From NCBI GenBank assembly GCA_003342815.1, contig PTEX01000205.1:1198252-1262251 (forward strand): a stretch of 64,000 bases of DNA. The letters run 5' to 3'. A program made the translations under genes and the position numbers. A model generated the notes under the pieces. The model ran no database searches. It had not been told where the DNA came from and saw only the letters and a program-made list of their open reading frames with translations. Shown in pieces: positions 1 to 12,980 of this stretch. Source of the stretch: Eudromia elegans. Its lineage: Eukaryota; Chordata; Aves; Tinamiformes; Tinamidae. Positions within the stretch are counted from its first letter, which is position 1, and each line of letters starts with the position of its first letter.

Positions 1-395
1 CACCACAAGGTGCCTCCAGCCCTAAATCATACTAATCCAGAAAGCCACCAAGCCAGGGTCCTAGCAGTGGACCTAGCCACCCAGCGTGTCTATAGCATGG
101 GCTGGCATGTGCCATGCCGATCGAGGCTTCCCGTCACCACTGGCACGTCAGCTCTCAACAATTAATACAGGAGAGCTGTATTCCACAAAATCTGGGCTTT
201 GGGGAGCTGCAGTTTCTCCGTCTGCGTATCAAGAAATGTAAGCCAATATAAAGGTGTGTTTCTGCAGTGTAAAGCAAAGCAAGTGCGTATGAAAAACAGT
301 CTCTGCCTCTCACGAAAGGGCAGAGGAGGAGTCAGGTTTGACTTGCTCTCATTTCCCCACCACAAGATCTCTGCAAAGGCCCTCACAGGGCTACA
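1..395. other. Unannotated non-coding DNA at the window start
   Basis: No gene, RNA gene or known repeat is recognisable. Open frames on both strands here run into the adjacent 48-bp duplication and have no recognisable protein sequence. Confidence 0.5.
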
Positions 396-491
396 GACCA
401 AGAGCTTCACCTGGGCCAGGAGCAAGGCTTCAAACTCATCCTTGACCAAGAGCTTCACCTGGGCCAGGAGCAAGGCTTCAAACTCATCCTT
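396..491. repeat. Perfect 48-bp tandem duplication
   Basis: Two adjacent identical 48-bp units occupy 396-443 and 444-491, each beginning gaccaagagcttcacc and ending aaactcatcctt. The copies show no difference, so the duplication is young or has been homogenised. Because 48 is a multiple of three, frames on both strands stay open through it and give a 16-residue peptide repeat. There is no other sign that it is translated. Confidence 0.95.
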
Positions 492-1338
492 GACCCAAGC
501 CACTCACTCATCCTTGTGTCACCCTCTGCATTCACATTGCTCCTTCCTCCCCTAGCTCCCCAGCTACTACCCATTATGCTGTGAAACTGGAGAAATCTAC
601 TGGAAAACGATTCTGGTTTATAATCAGAGCACCACGTTTAGATTCAGTAGAATGCAAAAATAAAGTTGAATAATTCAAGGCCCAAATTTGGCTTTGTCTG
701 TAAAGTCTTACAAAAGGATGGCAACAGCTGAATGAAATCAATATATCCCTTAGGCAAATGGCTTTCCCTTCCTAGAATACATCTTTACAAAAATAAGACT
801 GTGCACAGTGATTTTAAGGCCCCCTGAAAATAACAAGGTCCACAAATAATTATTTGATTGTATATTTTAATAACCTCTCTCCCAGTTGATAACATGCCCT
901 CTTAAATCCCTCCCTTAGTTTTATCACTCATCATGCCTCCTTGTCTTTTCTGAATAATTTTTACTAGGCCATACGAGAGTACCACATCGATAATGCTATT
1001 ACACACAAAAAATTCCCAGAATTGTCAGGCACAGCCTATCTGGGAAGTAAATGAGCCTCGCCAGCAAAAAGGCATTTGCAATGCGCTCCAGGAGACCCGT
1101 GCAGGGAGTGGGTGTGCAACGCCTGTTGGCACTACAGCCACACGTCCACCATCTCCTACCTGCCTTCCTCAGGTCTCCTTCAGCCGAAGCCACAGAGGCC
1201 TGCACATTCAATTATATGTTGCCCTGAGTTACATAAGACCTGTTTGGTACAACTTTAATGCCAGTCACTGCTTACAAACAGGTTTCGACACAAAGGTTTT
1301 CGATACAAAACTAAAAATATAGTTTGGAAATTCTAACT
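492..1338. other. Unannotated non-coding DNA
   Basis: AT-rich sequence with only short overlapping open frames on both strands (about 110 codons at most, near 993-1322). I see no splice-bounded coding block and no recognisable repeat. Confidence 0.5.
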
Positions 1339-1368
1339 AAATCTGGGCTAAAATTTAGGCCCAGATTT
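1339..1368. repeat. Short inverted repeat, possible decayed amniote repeat end
   Basis: Perfect 10-bp arms, aaatctgggc at 1339-1348 and gcccagattt at 1359-1368, flank a 10-nt loop, followed by a T run. The arm sequence resembles the 'cccagatttt' ends of a common decayed palindromic amniote repeat. The family assignment is from memory and weak. The inverted repeat itself is directly visible. Confidence 0.6.
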
Positions 1369-2839
1369 TTTAGCATCAGCTGACCCCCACATGCAGATTT
1401 CTGGAGCATTTTCATTGTTTCCTGCTGCGGTCATGATCAGGTCTTGGCTGCCACACTACAAGGAGGCAAGCCCCGAGCGGCAGCCCTTAACACGATGGCA
1501 AACACGACCCGAGTGCTGTGCAATCTCTGCTCGGCTGTCAAAAGAAACATTACAGAGGGCTCCCTTCTTTCAGGGAAGCAATACATTTCTGACTCTGCAG
1601 AAGTCTTTTACTTAGCCACAACTGCATCATATCTGAAATTATTTTATGACCTGGGGCATGTGTAGCGGGCCCATCTGTTCCCTTATATTGGCTCTGAGAT
1701 GACTGCCACCATTTCATTCAGGGTTTGAAAATGCCAAAAATGAAACAACTTCCATATTTGTTAACGAGATTTGCCAGGAAAAGGACACCACCACCAAAAG
1801 AGCGAGCAAAAATAATCTGAATGTGGGTCTTCCAAGCCAACATTTTAACTTTTCAAATATATTCAAGCATACTCATTACAATCGCCACTAGAGAAACTAC
1901 TGAAAACCAACCAGTAATGAAAGGAAAAGTGTCTGAAGGTTAGGGCATATTTGGTAAGCTACAGCTAGCTTTTACACTTGTGATTTTTAAGAACAAACCT
2001 TTAATTTTGAAATTCACAGTCTCTCCACCATTACAAGCCCCTTCAGGGCAATGATCTATCAAGTTCTGACTGTTTCAAACTGTTTGTGCTAGATTCAGCA
2101 TCTATCACTCCGCAGACTCGCTGCACATTTAGCCAAGAAACAATAATTTTCAATTAAGAAACCTGGAGAAGACTTGGGGACTTGATTTATGGTGCATGAC
2201 TAATTATCAAATAGCTAGCCTAATGAAAATTAAGCTGCTGGTTACTACAAAGATTTAACTTCATTTTCTTGCGAAGATGCTGATATGACCCAGAATATAA
2301 TTTATTGAAGTTTTATTATATATTTTAATACAGGCAAAACAGCAGAAATGATCTAATTAATTTTTTAATTTTTTTTAAACATCATACACTGTAACGGAGC
2401 TAGCTCATGTAACTTAAGATCTGAATTAAAAGCTTCTTGTTGCCTGAAGTTAAAGTGTTTCCTTTTGGATGGTGATGAAAGAGATAGGAGTATAAAGGAG
2501 GACATGACAGAAACTGCTTTTAAGGCTCAGTACATTTGCAAGCAAAAGATTCAGTTCAGCACAGAGTTGATGGATAAACTACATTCAACACCTACAGTAT
2601 TTAACAGGTATATTTCTGCTTAGAAATTCTGTGTTAGAATCAAATTTGCCAGTCTTTAGAAAATAAGTAGGATATAGTTGGTGATATTTGTTTATTTTTA
2701 ACTCTTTAAGGGCTTGCCCCACAGCCTAAGGAAGTCAGTGGGCTGCCTCATCTCAGGCATTTGCTTCCTGCTTATAAAGGTCTGTTTCAGGGTTTGAAGG
2801 GTCTGATTCCGCAGCTGAGCAGCGCGTGCTCACACACAA
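1369..2839. other. Non-coding DNA, AT-rich, with a possible regulatory block near 2090-2300
   Basis: No gene is recognisable. The part from about 2090 to 2300 is AT-rich without being simple repeat and contains several TAAT/ATTA homeodomain-type cores (for example gactaattatcaaatagc near 2200). That texture is common in conserved vertebrate enhancers, but conservation cannot be judged from one sequence. Confidence 0.35.
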
Positions 2840-2860
2840 CCCCATCAGATGCTGATGGGG
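2840..2860. repeat. Perfect 9-bp hairpin with 3-nt loop
   Basis: Arms ccccatcag (2840-2848) and ctgatgggg (2852-2860) are exact reverse complements around the loop atg. It is too short to be a microRNA precursor and no function is implied. Confidence 0.85.
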
Positions 2861-4142
2861 GGGAAGGCAGAGTTTACAAAGAGACCCTAAGAGAGAAGGT
2901 GGAAGCACATTAACTACTGCTTCTTGGATAGAAATTCATAACACTGGACATTCCGGGCATCTACGCACACAAATATTAGACTATTAAGCAAGAAGAATTA
3001 GTGAGGCTATAGACATCCAGCACCAACAAGCCTGCATTATGTCACTACTATTTTCAACAACACATTCACAGCAACTTCCACTGGTCTCCATGGATCTACA
3101 CAGACAAAGGAAAATGAAACAATAAATTCCTGCAAGTCAAACACTCTTTTTGCAGAAGTTAAAGATATTTTGCAAGGAGCAAATAAATGCATTCCTGTGC
3201 AAGGAGCCAGTCTTATTTTGATGCACCACAGGAAACAGTTCTCCTTTCGCTCCGAGTCCCTGTACGCAGCACTCATGCATTGCTTTGTGCACTAGGGGAA
3301 AACAGTGAGGAAGGAAACATCAAGGTAAAATGACGAAAGCACTAGCCTGGAGCAGCTGGTAGCAAGACTGCTCAGGATTGTCACCAAAGATACCAGTCAC
3401 TGAAAGGGAGAGAAAAAGGAGGAAGGAAAGGGTAACTTGATTTATTCAGGAAATTGCTTGTTTCTTCTGAAGGCCTTTATGTGGACCATCATTATGTTAG
3501 GAGGACAGCTGGTAACCAGAAAGGGAGGGGAAATAAATTAATTTCCTATCTAACTCTTTAAAGATTTGGGTCCTGTTCAAGTAGTTGCACAGATACAGAG
3601 AGCAAACGCTACTAATGTTTTTCCTCCAGTTCCCCAATTCTAATCTGTATCTGAAAGAGCATAAACTAGTAGAGCATGTTTCTAGCATTTTCCATACGGA
3701 AGGACCACTAAATCTGATAAGCCCCAGTCGAGGTAGCAGAGTTCTACCTACTCCAATTTCCTGGGCGGCTTTAAAAAGACACATTTAAGACCCCAAACCT
3801 TTCAGCCAGAACAGAGGATTTCCTTCACAGAAGTTTGTACCATACACATCCATGCAGGGCGCGGGATGAAGGCAACAGTGGATGATCCTACATCAGCTAT
3901 TTCTCCCACACAGTTGTGCGGTTGCTGCTCAGCCCAAGCGCAGCAAATATTCTCACCTCTGGATTCATCCCTGCACTAGGCGACAGGGACACGATGGCTC
4001 TCCAGGCAACACCAGGCACTAGAGCCCAGTAGCAATCACGTGCACCGGGGCACGAGGAAGAACCCCCTCGTGTTTGCTCCCAAGGTGTTCTCCAGTGCCC
4101 CTTGCCCTGCTCGGCCTGGCGCTGGGAGAGCACGTTGCCTCT
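2861..4142. other. Unannotated non-coding DNA
   Basis: Only short open frames on both strands (95 codons or fewer). The 3' part (about 3900-4140) is GC-richer and may belong to the same ancient retroposon as the tail that follows, but I cannot define a 5' boundary. Confidence 0.45.
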
Positions 4143-4316
4143 GCTCTCCTAAAGCCATTGTGTCGCGCTGCTGCGTGCTGTTCAACAGCTGCCACAATTC
4201 ATGCCTGGGCTGGCCATACTTCAATGGTGGGTGAAGTGATTCATGCATGTATGGACTGTAAAGTTTGTAAAGCACTTCAGGATCCTTTGACATAAAAGCT
4301 GCTACATCACTGTAAT
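4143..4316 (+). mobile_element. Ancient retroposon tail (L3/MIR3-type 3' end)
   Basis: The segment tgtaaagtttgtaaagcac, then ttcaggatcctttgacat and aaagctgctacat, matches the order and spacing of the widespread amniote tail that runs 'GTAAAGCGCTTTG(A/G)GATCCTT..GATGAAAGG(C/T)GCTATATAA'. This tail ends L3/CR1-group LINEs and SINEs that borrow it. Homology of the part before 4250 is less certain. The copy is heavily decayed and carries no open frame. Family identity comes from remembered consensus sequences, not a search. Confidence 0.5.
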
Positions 4317-6359
4317 TTATTGTCAGAGTGGGTTAAGTCTTAACTACAATACCCTCCGAGGTAATGCAGCTCAGGCTATTAGCCTGAAACGGTCTTGAAA
4401 AGTTTATACACAGCACTAAATGTACACTGTAAAAGCATCCCCCCGTTTGCAGTCTGGGGCCACTGCCTGTCCACAAAAAGACTTCCTTGTCACGGCTGTT
4501 TCTTTAGGTTGTACATCACTGAAAAGCTAGAAGCAAGCATATGTCCAGAGTTTTCCTTCTATTACATGTCAGTGCAACAGAAGCAGTTGATATAATCACT
4601 CAAGGAATTTTATCTGATTGAAAATAATAAAAAGGGTAGATCTGTACATTCACACATAGTTCCAGCTATGGAAAAAAATCCCGAGCACTTCCGTTCAATA
4701 CTTCCTTTTGTCTCCTGATTTATCGCAGCAGCCAAATTCTCAAACCACGCCGTGCACTGAACGCCTGCTTCAAATGAGCACATTCCTCGAGGGGAAGGTG
4801 CACAGAAACCACGACCAAAAAAGGTCAGGACTATTTCCAGTCCAGGATGTGACATTTATAATTCCATGCTGTCTCTGTCCAGCTCAGCATAATCTCAAAA
4901 ATTTGATCAATGGTAGACACTAGCCAGGAAGCAAATTCTTGTATGTGTGTAGTATGGGCTTTGTATTTCTGTAAGATGCTGGGAAGAAATTTATTGCAGG
5001 AAGAGAAGGAAGATGATCTGTACAGTAAAAAAATATATGGCCCTCCAATATGTCCTCAGCCAAAACTTGGAAAGTTTTTTTTCCCCTTAATACATACACT
5101 TTGCAGATTTTGCTGTCTGTTTCTTGCTATTAACTTCTCATGTTCTCTGGTTTCAACAACACACTATTATTCCAAGTAGCAGGCTAACAAATGCTAAAAC
5201 CAAAGGGAGAATTGCAATAATTTAATTTGACCTACATAAATCAGACCACAGTTATGTTACATGGCACCAAACATCACAGGAACACAGCTATCTGGATTTT
5301 TCCAAGTTTCTTATCATTACTGCTTTCTAAAAGACGGTCGCATGGAAGTTTTCGGTCCTTCATTCACTACATTTCTGTTGATGGATGAGGAATGGGAAGC
5401 AAGAGCACATTCTCAGAGTCTCTCCTACATAGTAATTTCCTCATTTTCAATCAGTTTATGACCTTTAGCAGCTATCCAGTGTTTAAATATCTTTATTGTG
5501 GACTTTATCACTTTTACATAGCAGTACAGTTAACCCAAACTCAGTATCTTTTGGATCTGCTCTGCCCTGAGAAGCAGAGATGTGGGAGTTTATCAGATGT
5601 CTCTAGTACTTGCTTAAGTGTGCGTTAAGCCCTAATTGGTCTCATTACCTATGGTGCTGGTGTTTTCTAATGATGTCTGGGACCTATCCTTTGTGGCCCT
5701 TTTTTAAATCAGAGTCAACACTTGCTCCTTGCTGGGTGCTGAAGAAGCTTCTTCCTGTGTCCTTATTCATTACAGTAATGCTTAATGATAACTGGGATGA
5801 GAGAAGACACCCTGTTCTTCTTTCTGATGAAAACCTCAGAGATAACGCAAGAGAAAACACCAGCAGAACAAGGATTGCTTGAGATCTGGATAAATTAGCT
5901 GACAGTGGAGGGAAACAGAGCCAATGACCGGAGAGAGCAGCTTAAACCCAAGCAACCCTACCCGAAGCGACATGAAGCCGTGGGAGCAGCTCACAGAGCA
6001 GCCCATTCAGATGTCTCGACAGCCCCCCGCCAGACCAGGCAGGCAGCCCAGGACCAGCCACCCCCCGAGGAAAACACACAGCCCACAGCAAACACTCGGG
6101 CAAGCTGCTAAAGCAAATAAGCAGCAAGCCAGCTAAGTACCAGCAGCTGTGCAGGTAAAGCAAACTCCAACCAAGCACCCGCCACAAGATTCACCTCAAA
6201 AAACAAGAACTAGAGCATCTTGTTTATCCTTTAATCCCGGTTGGACCTAGAGGCCAAGAAAGTTAAGAATCTATGGTTTGGAATGAGTGAATAGGGTGGA
6301 ACAGCCTAAAGAAAACCAGCTCAGCAGCCTTGTTTGGCTTCCCAACGGGCTTCTCGTAC
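4317..6359. other. Unannotated non-coding DNA
   Basis: No gene or RNA gene is recognised. Around 5900-6190 there is a purine- and C-rich stretch with many CAGC/AGCAAG-type words that keeps several frames open on both strands. None resembles a known protein. The rest is ordinary AT-rich spacer. Confidence 0.5.
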
Positions 6360-6450
6360 CACTGGCCATTGGGAGCAACTGCCATCTCTCTCGGCAGGTA
6401 CCACCAGCCAGGATAGGGCAGGTTCAAATCCTGCCCATGCTCTCCTTGAT
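6360..6450 (+). mobile_element. Possible tRNA-derived SINE fragment (B-box-like)
   Basis: At 6417-6437 the sequence forms a TpsiC-arm-like stem-loop: gggcag, then gttcaaatc, then ctgccc. It contains a good pol III B-box (GGTTCAAATCC). The preceding ccagccagg and following atgctc resemble the MIR region around its B-box. An A-box-like tggccattgg lies about 55 bp upstream. No full tRNA cloverleaf can be folded, so a decayed MIR or other tRNA-SINE is likelier than a tRNA gene. Confidence 0.35.
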
Positions 6451-9400
6451 TCTTAAGCTCAAACACAGGGAAGAAAATGAGGGGAGATTTGTATTTACTA
6501 TTGCTTCAGTTAGGGAGGACTTCAGCACCCAGGCTGTTGCTCTGGCCACCTCCTTTAAAAGGACTGAAAAAAATATTCCCCCCATAAGGCATGGCTGTGA
6601 GGAGGAAATATGTTTTGAAGTTAAACCTTATGCCTTGCGTGCTAAAAAATCAGTGCATGTCACTGATTTACCCCTTGCGAGCACAGGGCCACATTCAAAG
6701 AAGCTTCGTGAGAAGTGTGGAGGCAAATGGTTTGTTTCATGCCACTTACTAAGTTTTAGACCGAAGTACACGAGGGAATAGAAGTCTCCCTCTGAATAAA
6801 ACAGACCAGGTACTGAGGGAGACCACTTTAAGACTGTGAAAACATAATGATTTTACCAAAATTATTTTTTCTTTCTAAAATGCTTTACGTTTTAAAAGGG
6901 ATACTCTCAGATTTCTATAGACACCAGATTTCTATTATGTAGGCTTAGATCTTTATAATAGTTATCATTAATTGCAGGTACGTTTAAACTGCTGCTGTTT
7001 CATGGCATTAACAGTGTGCTTCCCCCTTCTTCAGACCACTGCACACATTGTGGCTTAGGCAGAAAGGCCGTAACAAGCTGACCCAGGACAAAGTCCAAAC
7101 CTGACACCTAACAAACCACGGGAGGATTATCAACAGATTCTGTTATACAAGGTGTTGTCAGGATGCTCCTGCAGGGGAGCAGCCGAGAAAGGAAATCAAT
7201 AATTTCAAGAATTTTCATCCTGCTTGGTGCTGTTTCCTGTTAGCAGATAGATCTCAGACAAAAGTGCTAGCTTGCCTAAACAACCTTTACAAGAAATGTA
7301 AAGTCATCCTGGCCTTAAAGCTCTAAGCCACATAAACTAGTAGGGGCTTATCTGTTTACTGGCCACATATACCTAAAGCCCTGTATATGCAGCTTTTACT
7401 TTTTGTGTATTTTAAGTTATGAATTAATTCTGAAAAGCCTCTGTTTTCTCTACACTTAAAGCAAAACTCACCGAAAACAAAAGGAATACAAAGTAAAAAA
7501 AAAAGTCATAATAGTATAACTATAGAAAGCTGAATCATCGACAGTCTTCTCATATTTGTCTGTGATTTTTCAAAGTGCTAAGTTTCTCTATTAAAAAGAC
7601 ATGGAGATCTAGTTTTACAGCATATTTGAAACACACAGAAAAATGTTACATGCTGGGCAATGAAATTGAATTTTTTTTTATTTTTTTTACTCTTGAAAGA
7701 GACCTATCCATTTCATTCAGTTCTGCCATATTTTTAAGTAAAAAAACAATGGGAATCTACAAAAATATTTTGGTAAAATTCACAAATATCTGCAGGGGTT
7801 CTGGAACCAAGAGGGATATTTCTCACAACCTTCATATGAATAATTCGTCTGCTAGCCCTATTCTTATTTAGCCCAAATGAAATAATAAGAAGGCAACGCA
7901 GAAAACAGACTCTCTATTCTTACAACACTTCATGCTTGTTATAGGACCATTAATATAAGCCAAGGACTTCGTGTGTTAAAGATTGAAGTGATAGAGCAGT
8001 TTTATAAGCTTGTGGTTAAATATTTACAAAAGACATTCTCTGTTTTGAAGAAGTTACTGTGCCATCACAAGTAGCTGCATCTTAAAGTGTAAAATTCATC
8101 AAGGGAGATAAGCCATAGGAAAATACAGGTACACAAGTAGTCAAAGCAGAACAATGATTTTAACCTTGGGACGGCCAGCTGGGATACAGCTAGATATGAG
8201 CAGAGGTGTGCAACTTGTAATCCCCCAAAACCCACAAAGATAAACAACATGCCTGACATAGCACATGTTAAAGGGAAAAAGAACAAAAAAAAGGAAAAAA
8301 ACAAATGCTCCTGTCTTATAAATCCGATATTAAACACCCTTTCCAGAAACGCTACTGCCAATTTCGGCAGGAAGACAGCAGTCTAACTGAGACACCTTAG
8401 GCCAGATTCTACACCGTGTTTCAGGTCTTCAAAAGACAAATTCTTCTTTTTGCATTCCATCTTGATTACTCAAAATAAAAGCCATCTCTACCAACATTGC
8501 TGTTTAAAAATTATGTCACCTTGCCCAAGTTGCTTCAACTACACTTTCTTATGTTTAATGTTCTATGTTTAATATTTGCTTTCCCTTTTCTCTAAATTTC
8601 CATGAGTCAGTCCTCTACCGTGTTCTGCCAGTAACTCCACATAAATCAGTTGAGAGGTTTCCCGAGGAAAGTCCATGATTAGCATAATTTACAGTAGATG
8701 GGATCAAGCTTTAGTGCTATTAACAAGACAAATTTGGGTAACATGGTATTATGAAAATAACACTACACTACAGGTTAGGCAGTGAAATAAAAAGGCAAAG
8801 GTTAAGTGCCCTTAAATATCATTGCAGTAATGATATTATACTTTTGTCAGGACATTTAGATTGACTTATTGAGTGTAAGAAATAAGGGTGGTTAACCTTT
8901 ACCATCTCAGCTCCACCCACTACAAGTAAAACATGTAGTATAAAAGAAAAAAATAAGGGTTTTTTTGTGGTTTCTCAAACTTCTCATTTCTAAAAAGACT
9001 AATATTAATATTCCATCATCTGTAAAGACTGCACCCATGCTGTGCTAGGTTTGTTTTTATCGCATCCCACCTAGGACTGCAAACCTCTTTTAGAGCAAGC
9101 TTGCTAATTCATTTTCAGCAGGTCTGCTAGGGCCAGGCCAAGATTTGGCTTTTGCTTTATATGTGAACACAATGCCATACAAATAATGAAAAAAATAAAC
9201 ACTCACCATTTGCTGGAATGTGCCCAAGGCAACCAGATTTTTGCTCTTGTGTGGTTAGTGGTCCATTAACATGCACTGCGGCTCTATCATCTTCCTTTCC
9301 CATGGTGACATTAGAAGCCTAATAAATGACTAGACTACATACAAATGCTGGAATAGAGTAAGAATGTGCCAAAACACAAAGATCTGGTTTCTTTGCTCTT

Positions 9401-10439
9401 TTGATATTTTCTTTCTATTGCTGTTCCTGAACAACAGTGCCTGGCTAGCTCTCACAGCAGCCCATGCTCTTCCCTGTCTTTTTATAACTTTTCTCTGACC
9501 CAGCTGATTTGAATCAGGTACAATCACTGCACCTGCCCTGTGTTTAACAAACCTCCTGAAGGCTTTTGTCTTGATATGGTTGCCTTGCTTGGTTAGAGGA
9601 TTTTTCTATCGATACTGGTGATAGAAGAGGGAAAAGCAAAGTCCCAGAGGCCTGATACCACTTTCCTCCCCCTGCATCACCAAACCAATCTCCTGTATTT
9701 CTAGAATGTGTTGGACTCTGCCCTGCATTTTCCTACCCTGGTGTCATGCCCTCGCGTTGGTTGACTATCATACTTAACACGTGTCTATGTGTCTTCCAAA
9801 TTCAGGAGTGAAGCCTGATGTGAAGCCTCCTTCCAGTCTGTTCAAGTCAGTCTGTGCCTGTAGGAGGGTGGATGGCAAGAGGGGTAGCGTGTCCAGTTCA
9901 GGCTCTGCCGTGCCTATAGAGTGGCACAGTAAGCATGTCCCAAATCTGAACAAGTCTAATACTTATAACTTTGGTTTTTCCCAGTCTTTTGGACAAATTG
10001 GGCCAAGCCTCTCTGAATACTTATTTCCTGGGAACCAAAATCTTCTCCAGACACTAAATTTTTGCTTGAAAACACTGTCCCATTTACTCTTCTTGTGGTT
10101 TTGTATAGCATTTCACTAAAAACACTTATTAAGGCCTTGTTCTTTTGCTGGACAATCAGCAGAGAAACAAGCACAGTGAAGCAGGGGGAGGCATCTTTCA
10201 GACCATTCTTCCTGCCATCTCTTCCAAGAAAGTTTTGGTGCCATAAACGAAGCTCAAAACTCCCTGAGAGGAGTGTACCTAAGAGCAGCACTGACGGGAT
10301 GCTGCTTGCAAAGCAACGGTGCATCTCGTTGCCATTTTGGCCAACGTTTTGAGGGGCAGAGCTCTGTGCGTCTTGGGAGTGAAGCAAACCAAGCATGCAA
10401 ATGGGAACCAGATTATGATGACTGCTAATTTATGAAAAC
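6451..10439. other. Unannotated non-coding DNA
   Basis: AT-rich spacer. The 164-codon frame at 6287-6781 and the overlapping 112- and 146-codon frames on opposite strands near 9781-10396 have no recognisable domain, and I treat them as chance. Around 8395-8425 the words ggccagattctacaccgtg resemble a decayed amniote repeat, too short to call. Confidence 0.45.
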
Positions 10440-12590
10440 TGAGTTATTATAAACAATGCACTTTTCACATAAATCTCATAGAAAATCTGCTTTGTGTTAA
10501 GAAAGAGGAGTAATTCATCGTTTCTGGGGTGGCAAGTTTATGGAATTTAAATATGATTTGAATTCCTGCAGGTTTTATCATTATGATTTTCACCAGTTAT
10601 TCAGTTAAAGTCACATTGTCTTGTTTTTACTCTCTTCCTGGATGATTGAGTTATCATGTATCATAGCTTAATCTTTAATTAGTAAAAGCTGTATTCAAAT
10701 ACTCTTCTACTCTGTCTGGCAAAACACTAGCCAGGAGGAAGTGCTCTGTTTGTTTATTGGCTGAGGCCTTCCTATGGATGGCTTACTCCTCCACGCCAGG
10801 AGCATGCTGTCTACTTCAGGCAAGCAAAGGTTTTTTCCTTGTATAGCCCTGGAAATATTTAAATACAGTATTGCACTATGAGTCTGCTTGAAAGATTAAT
10901 CTCAGACTGCTGATTTGGATATCCTCACTTCCATCTGTCATACCTTGTTAAAGGCCAGTACCTTTTCAGGCTCTCTCTTCCATAATATGGAAGGTATTTA
11001 TTAGATTTTTTCAGAATTAATCCAACCCAGAGCTGGTTTAATGGTGTCATATTCTGCTAATTACACAGTCTTATCATTCAGTGTTCCTGGCTGTGAATTC
11101 TACCCAGCCTCAACATCTCCATTTGATGGACGTACTTGATGTTTTGGCTGCTGGTGCTCAGACCCATCTGTTTGAATGGCATCATGCCCACCCACCAATT
11201 GGTTGGACCTTTTCACTGCGATATGGATGCCTCTCATTTCTGAGTTTATGTTAGTTCTCCAACTTCCAATAGGCTCAACAGCCATGTAATGCTTTGTGGA
11301 AAGAAAAAGATGCACATATGACACAAAAATTTGAAACGTGGTGTCATTAGCCATGAAGATAATACATTCAGGAGAGAGAGAAATTTACATTATTCACTGT
11401 GAACAAGTTATCAGCTAAACGTGTCCCATTTTCTTCCTGTTTTGAAAAAAATTATATATACAGTCATTTATTTTTCCAGACTATCCTCCACTGAGCCCAA
11501 AGCTTTCAAAGTTTAACCTGTAGGTATCTGTGGGTTTTCCACACTATATTAATTTAAATTCATATTCTTCTGCTTCCATAGGCAGAGTGAATGAATTTAG
11601 AAATAAATAAATAATGAATGCCTAATAAAGAATAATTAGTTACGAGAAATCTTTTCCAAGCAAATATGCCCTTCGTGTGACGACTTGGCTTTTCATTGAA
11701 AGAATATGTGTTCCTGAAGGCTGGCTTCTGCAAAGAACTCCTGATCAGTTATTCACAGGAAAAAAGGAATGAATATGATCAAGCTACAGAGGCTCCCAGG
11801 ACTTTAATTCAAGTCTCTGAACTTCATTAAAGACAATTTACACAATTTGTGGATCTACTCGGTGTTTTTGCAGAATTTATTTTACTTTATTAAGGCTCGT
11901 CCTGTTTGTCTAAGTGGAAGATGTTATTAATATCATATCATATATTAGGCACTAATTAATATAAATCTTAAAACAAAAAGGTGATATGGAATAAGTAATA
12001 CCTATAAAAAGAAAAGCAACCAGTCAGGAGATAATAATATTGAGATTATATTAGATGCCATCAAACTATTTTCAATGATGACAATATTCAAAAGCCTTTA
12101 AATCGATATCTTTCTCCCATTTTTTCTTAGCTGTCAAAATAGCAGCACCAGGCAAGGAATTTCAGACAAACAGTGTCGCAGTTGTATCTCAAATGGAACA
12201 AAATCATTTCAAAGATATTTAAAGACAGACTTCCCTACTAAAAGTTTTTTCTGAGGAAATGGCAATGAATAGATAGGAGAAGGCTCTATATAAAATCATG
12301 AAATGTGACAAGAAGAAGAGACTGCTGAAAAGGATTTCCTATTCCTTCTAGCTTTGCAGCAGCAGTGGGTTAGCAGTTAGTTTGTTTAGTTTTTAGAGGC
12401 TCCTATCACTCCTGACGTTAATGGAGAAATCCAGCCTAACGACTCCCATGTCAACACACGGGCCTGCGTAGCAACTCTGCTCTTTTTCTTTTCTCTTTCT
12501 TTTTCCCACATGAAACACATGTGACATATTTTAATCATTCAGCGCTTCATGGGGAAGCTTTCTATTAAACATCCCATACTACACGCTAAA
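10440..12590. other. AT-rich non-coding DNA with enhancer-like texture
   Basis: No gene. Two parts (about 10440-10710 and 11570-11970) are complex AT-rich sequence with repeated ATTA/TAAT, AATAAT and ATTTGCAT-like words and no simple-repeat character. That is typical of vertebrate conserved non-coding elements but is not proof of conservation. Confidence 0.35.
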
Positions 12591-12980
12591 GAAAGGGGGC
12601 GAAACCCAAGCGCAGGAGCCCGGTGCAGGAGTTACTGCGTCACCCCGGTCAGTGCCAGGTACACCTAGTTCATCCTATGGTGTCTGTGCTCTCGTGACAG
12701 AGTCACACAGGCCCCGATGGGTGTGCTGGGGGTACTTGTGGCTGCAGCTTGTCAGGTACTGTCAGCTGCTATCTCATGCGTGTGTGTTTTGTGAGTAACG
12801 AGGCCACCGTCGGCTGCTCCTCCCCAGGAGCTATGTCAACATGCGCTGGAGCTCTTTGGAGTGATTTTTAGGCTGTGGAACTGGGAAATTCTTTGGCCGA
12901 GGGTCTATTTTGTGGACCGCAGCCAGGGAGTTATTGCCCAAGCCCAGTCACAACGCTGGGTTTGAGTTGCCACAGAATTC
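12591..12980. other. Locally GC-richer patch
   Basis: Base composition is clearly higher in G+C than the flanks, with scattered CpGs (gaaacccaagcgcagg, caccgtcggctg). It keeps short frames open on both strands but shows no recognisable protein, splice-bounded exon or repeat family. It is weaker than the CpG-island-like block at 30.7 kb. Confidence 0.4.

Noticed and set aside
2-16. CTCF-like site at the window start (ccacaaggtgcct)
   Set aside because: A key core G is replaced by C, so the match is poor.
6417-6437. tRNA gene suggested by a good TpsiC-arm/B-box
   Set aside because: No acceptor stem, D-arm or anticodon arm can be folded around it; better explained as a SINE relic.
6287-6781. 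164-codon plus frame
   Set aside because: No recognised domain or splice context. It overlaps a tRNA-SINE-like fragment.
9956-10396. 146-codon minus frame overlapping a plus frame of 112 codons
   Set aside because: Both strands are open and neither protein is recognised; no retroviral or other domain is visible.
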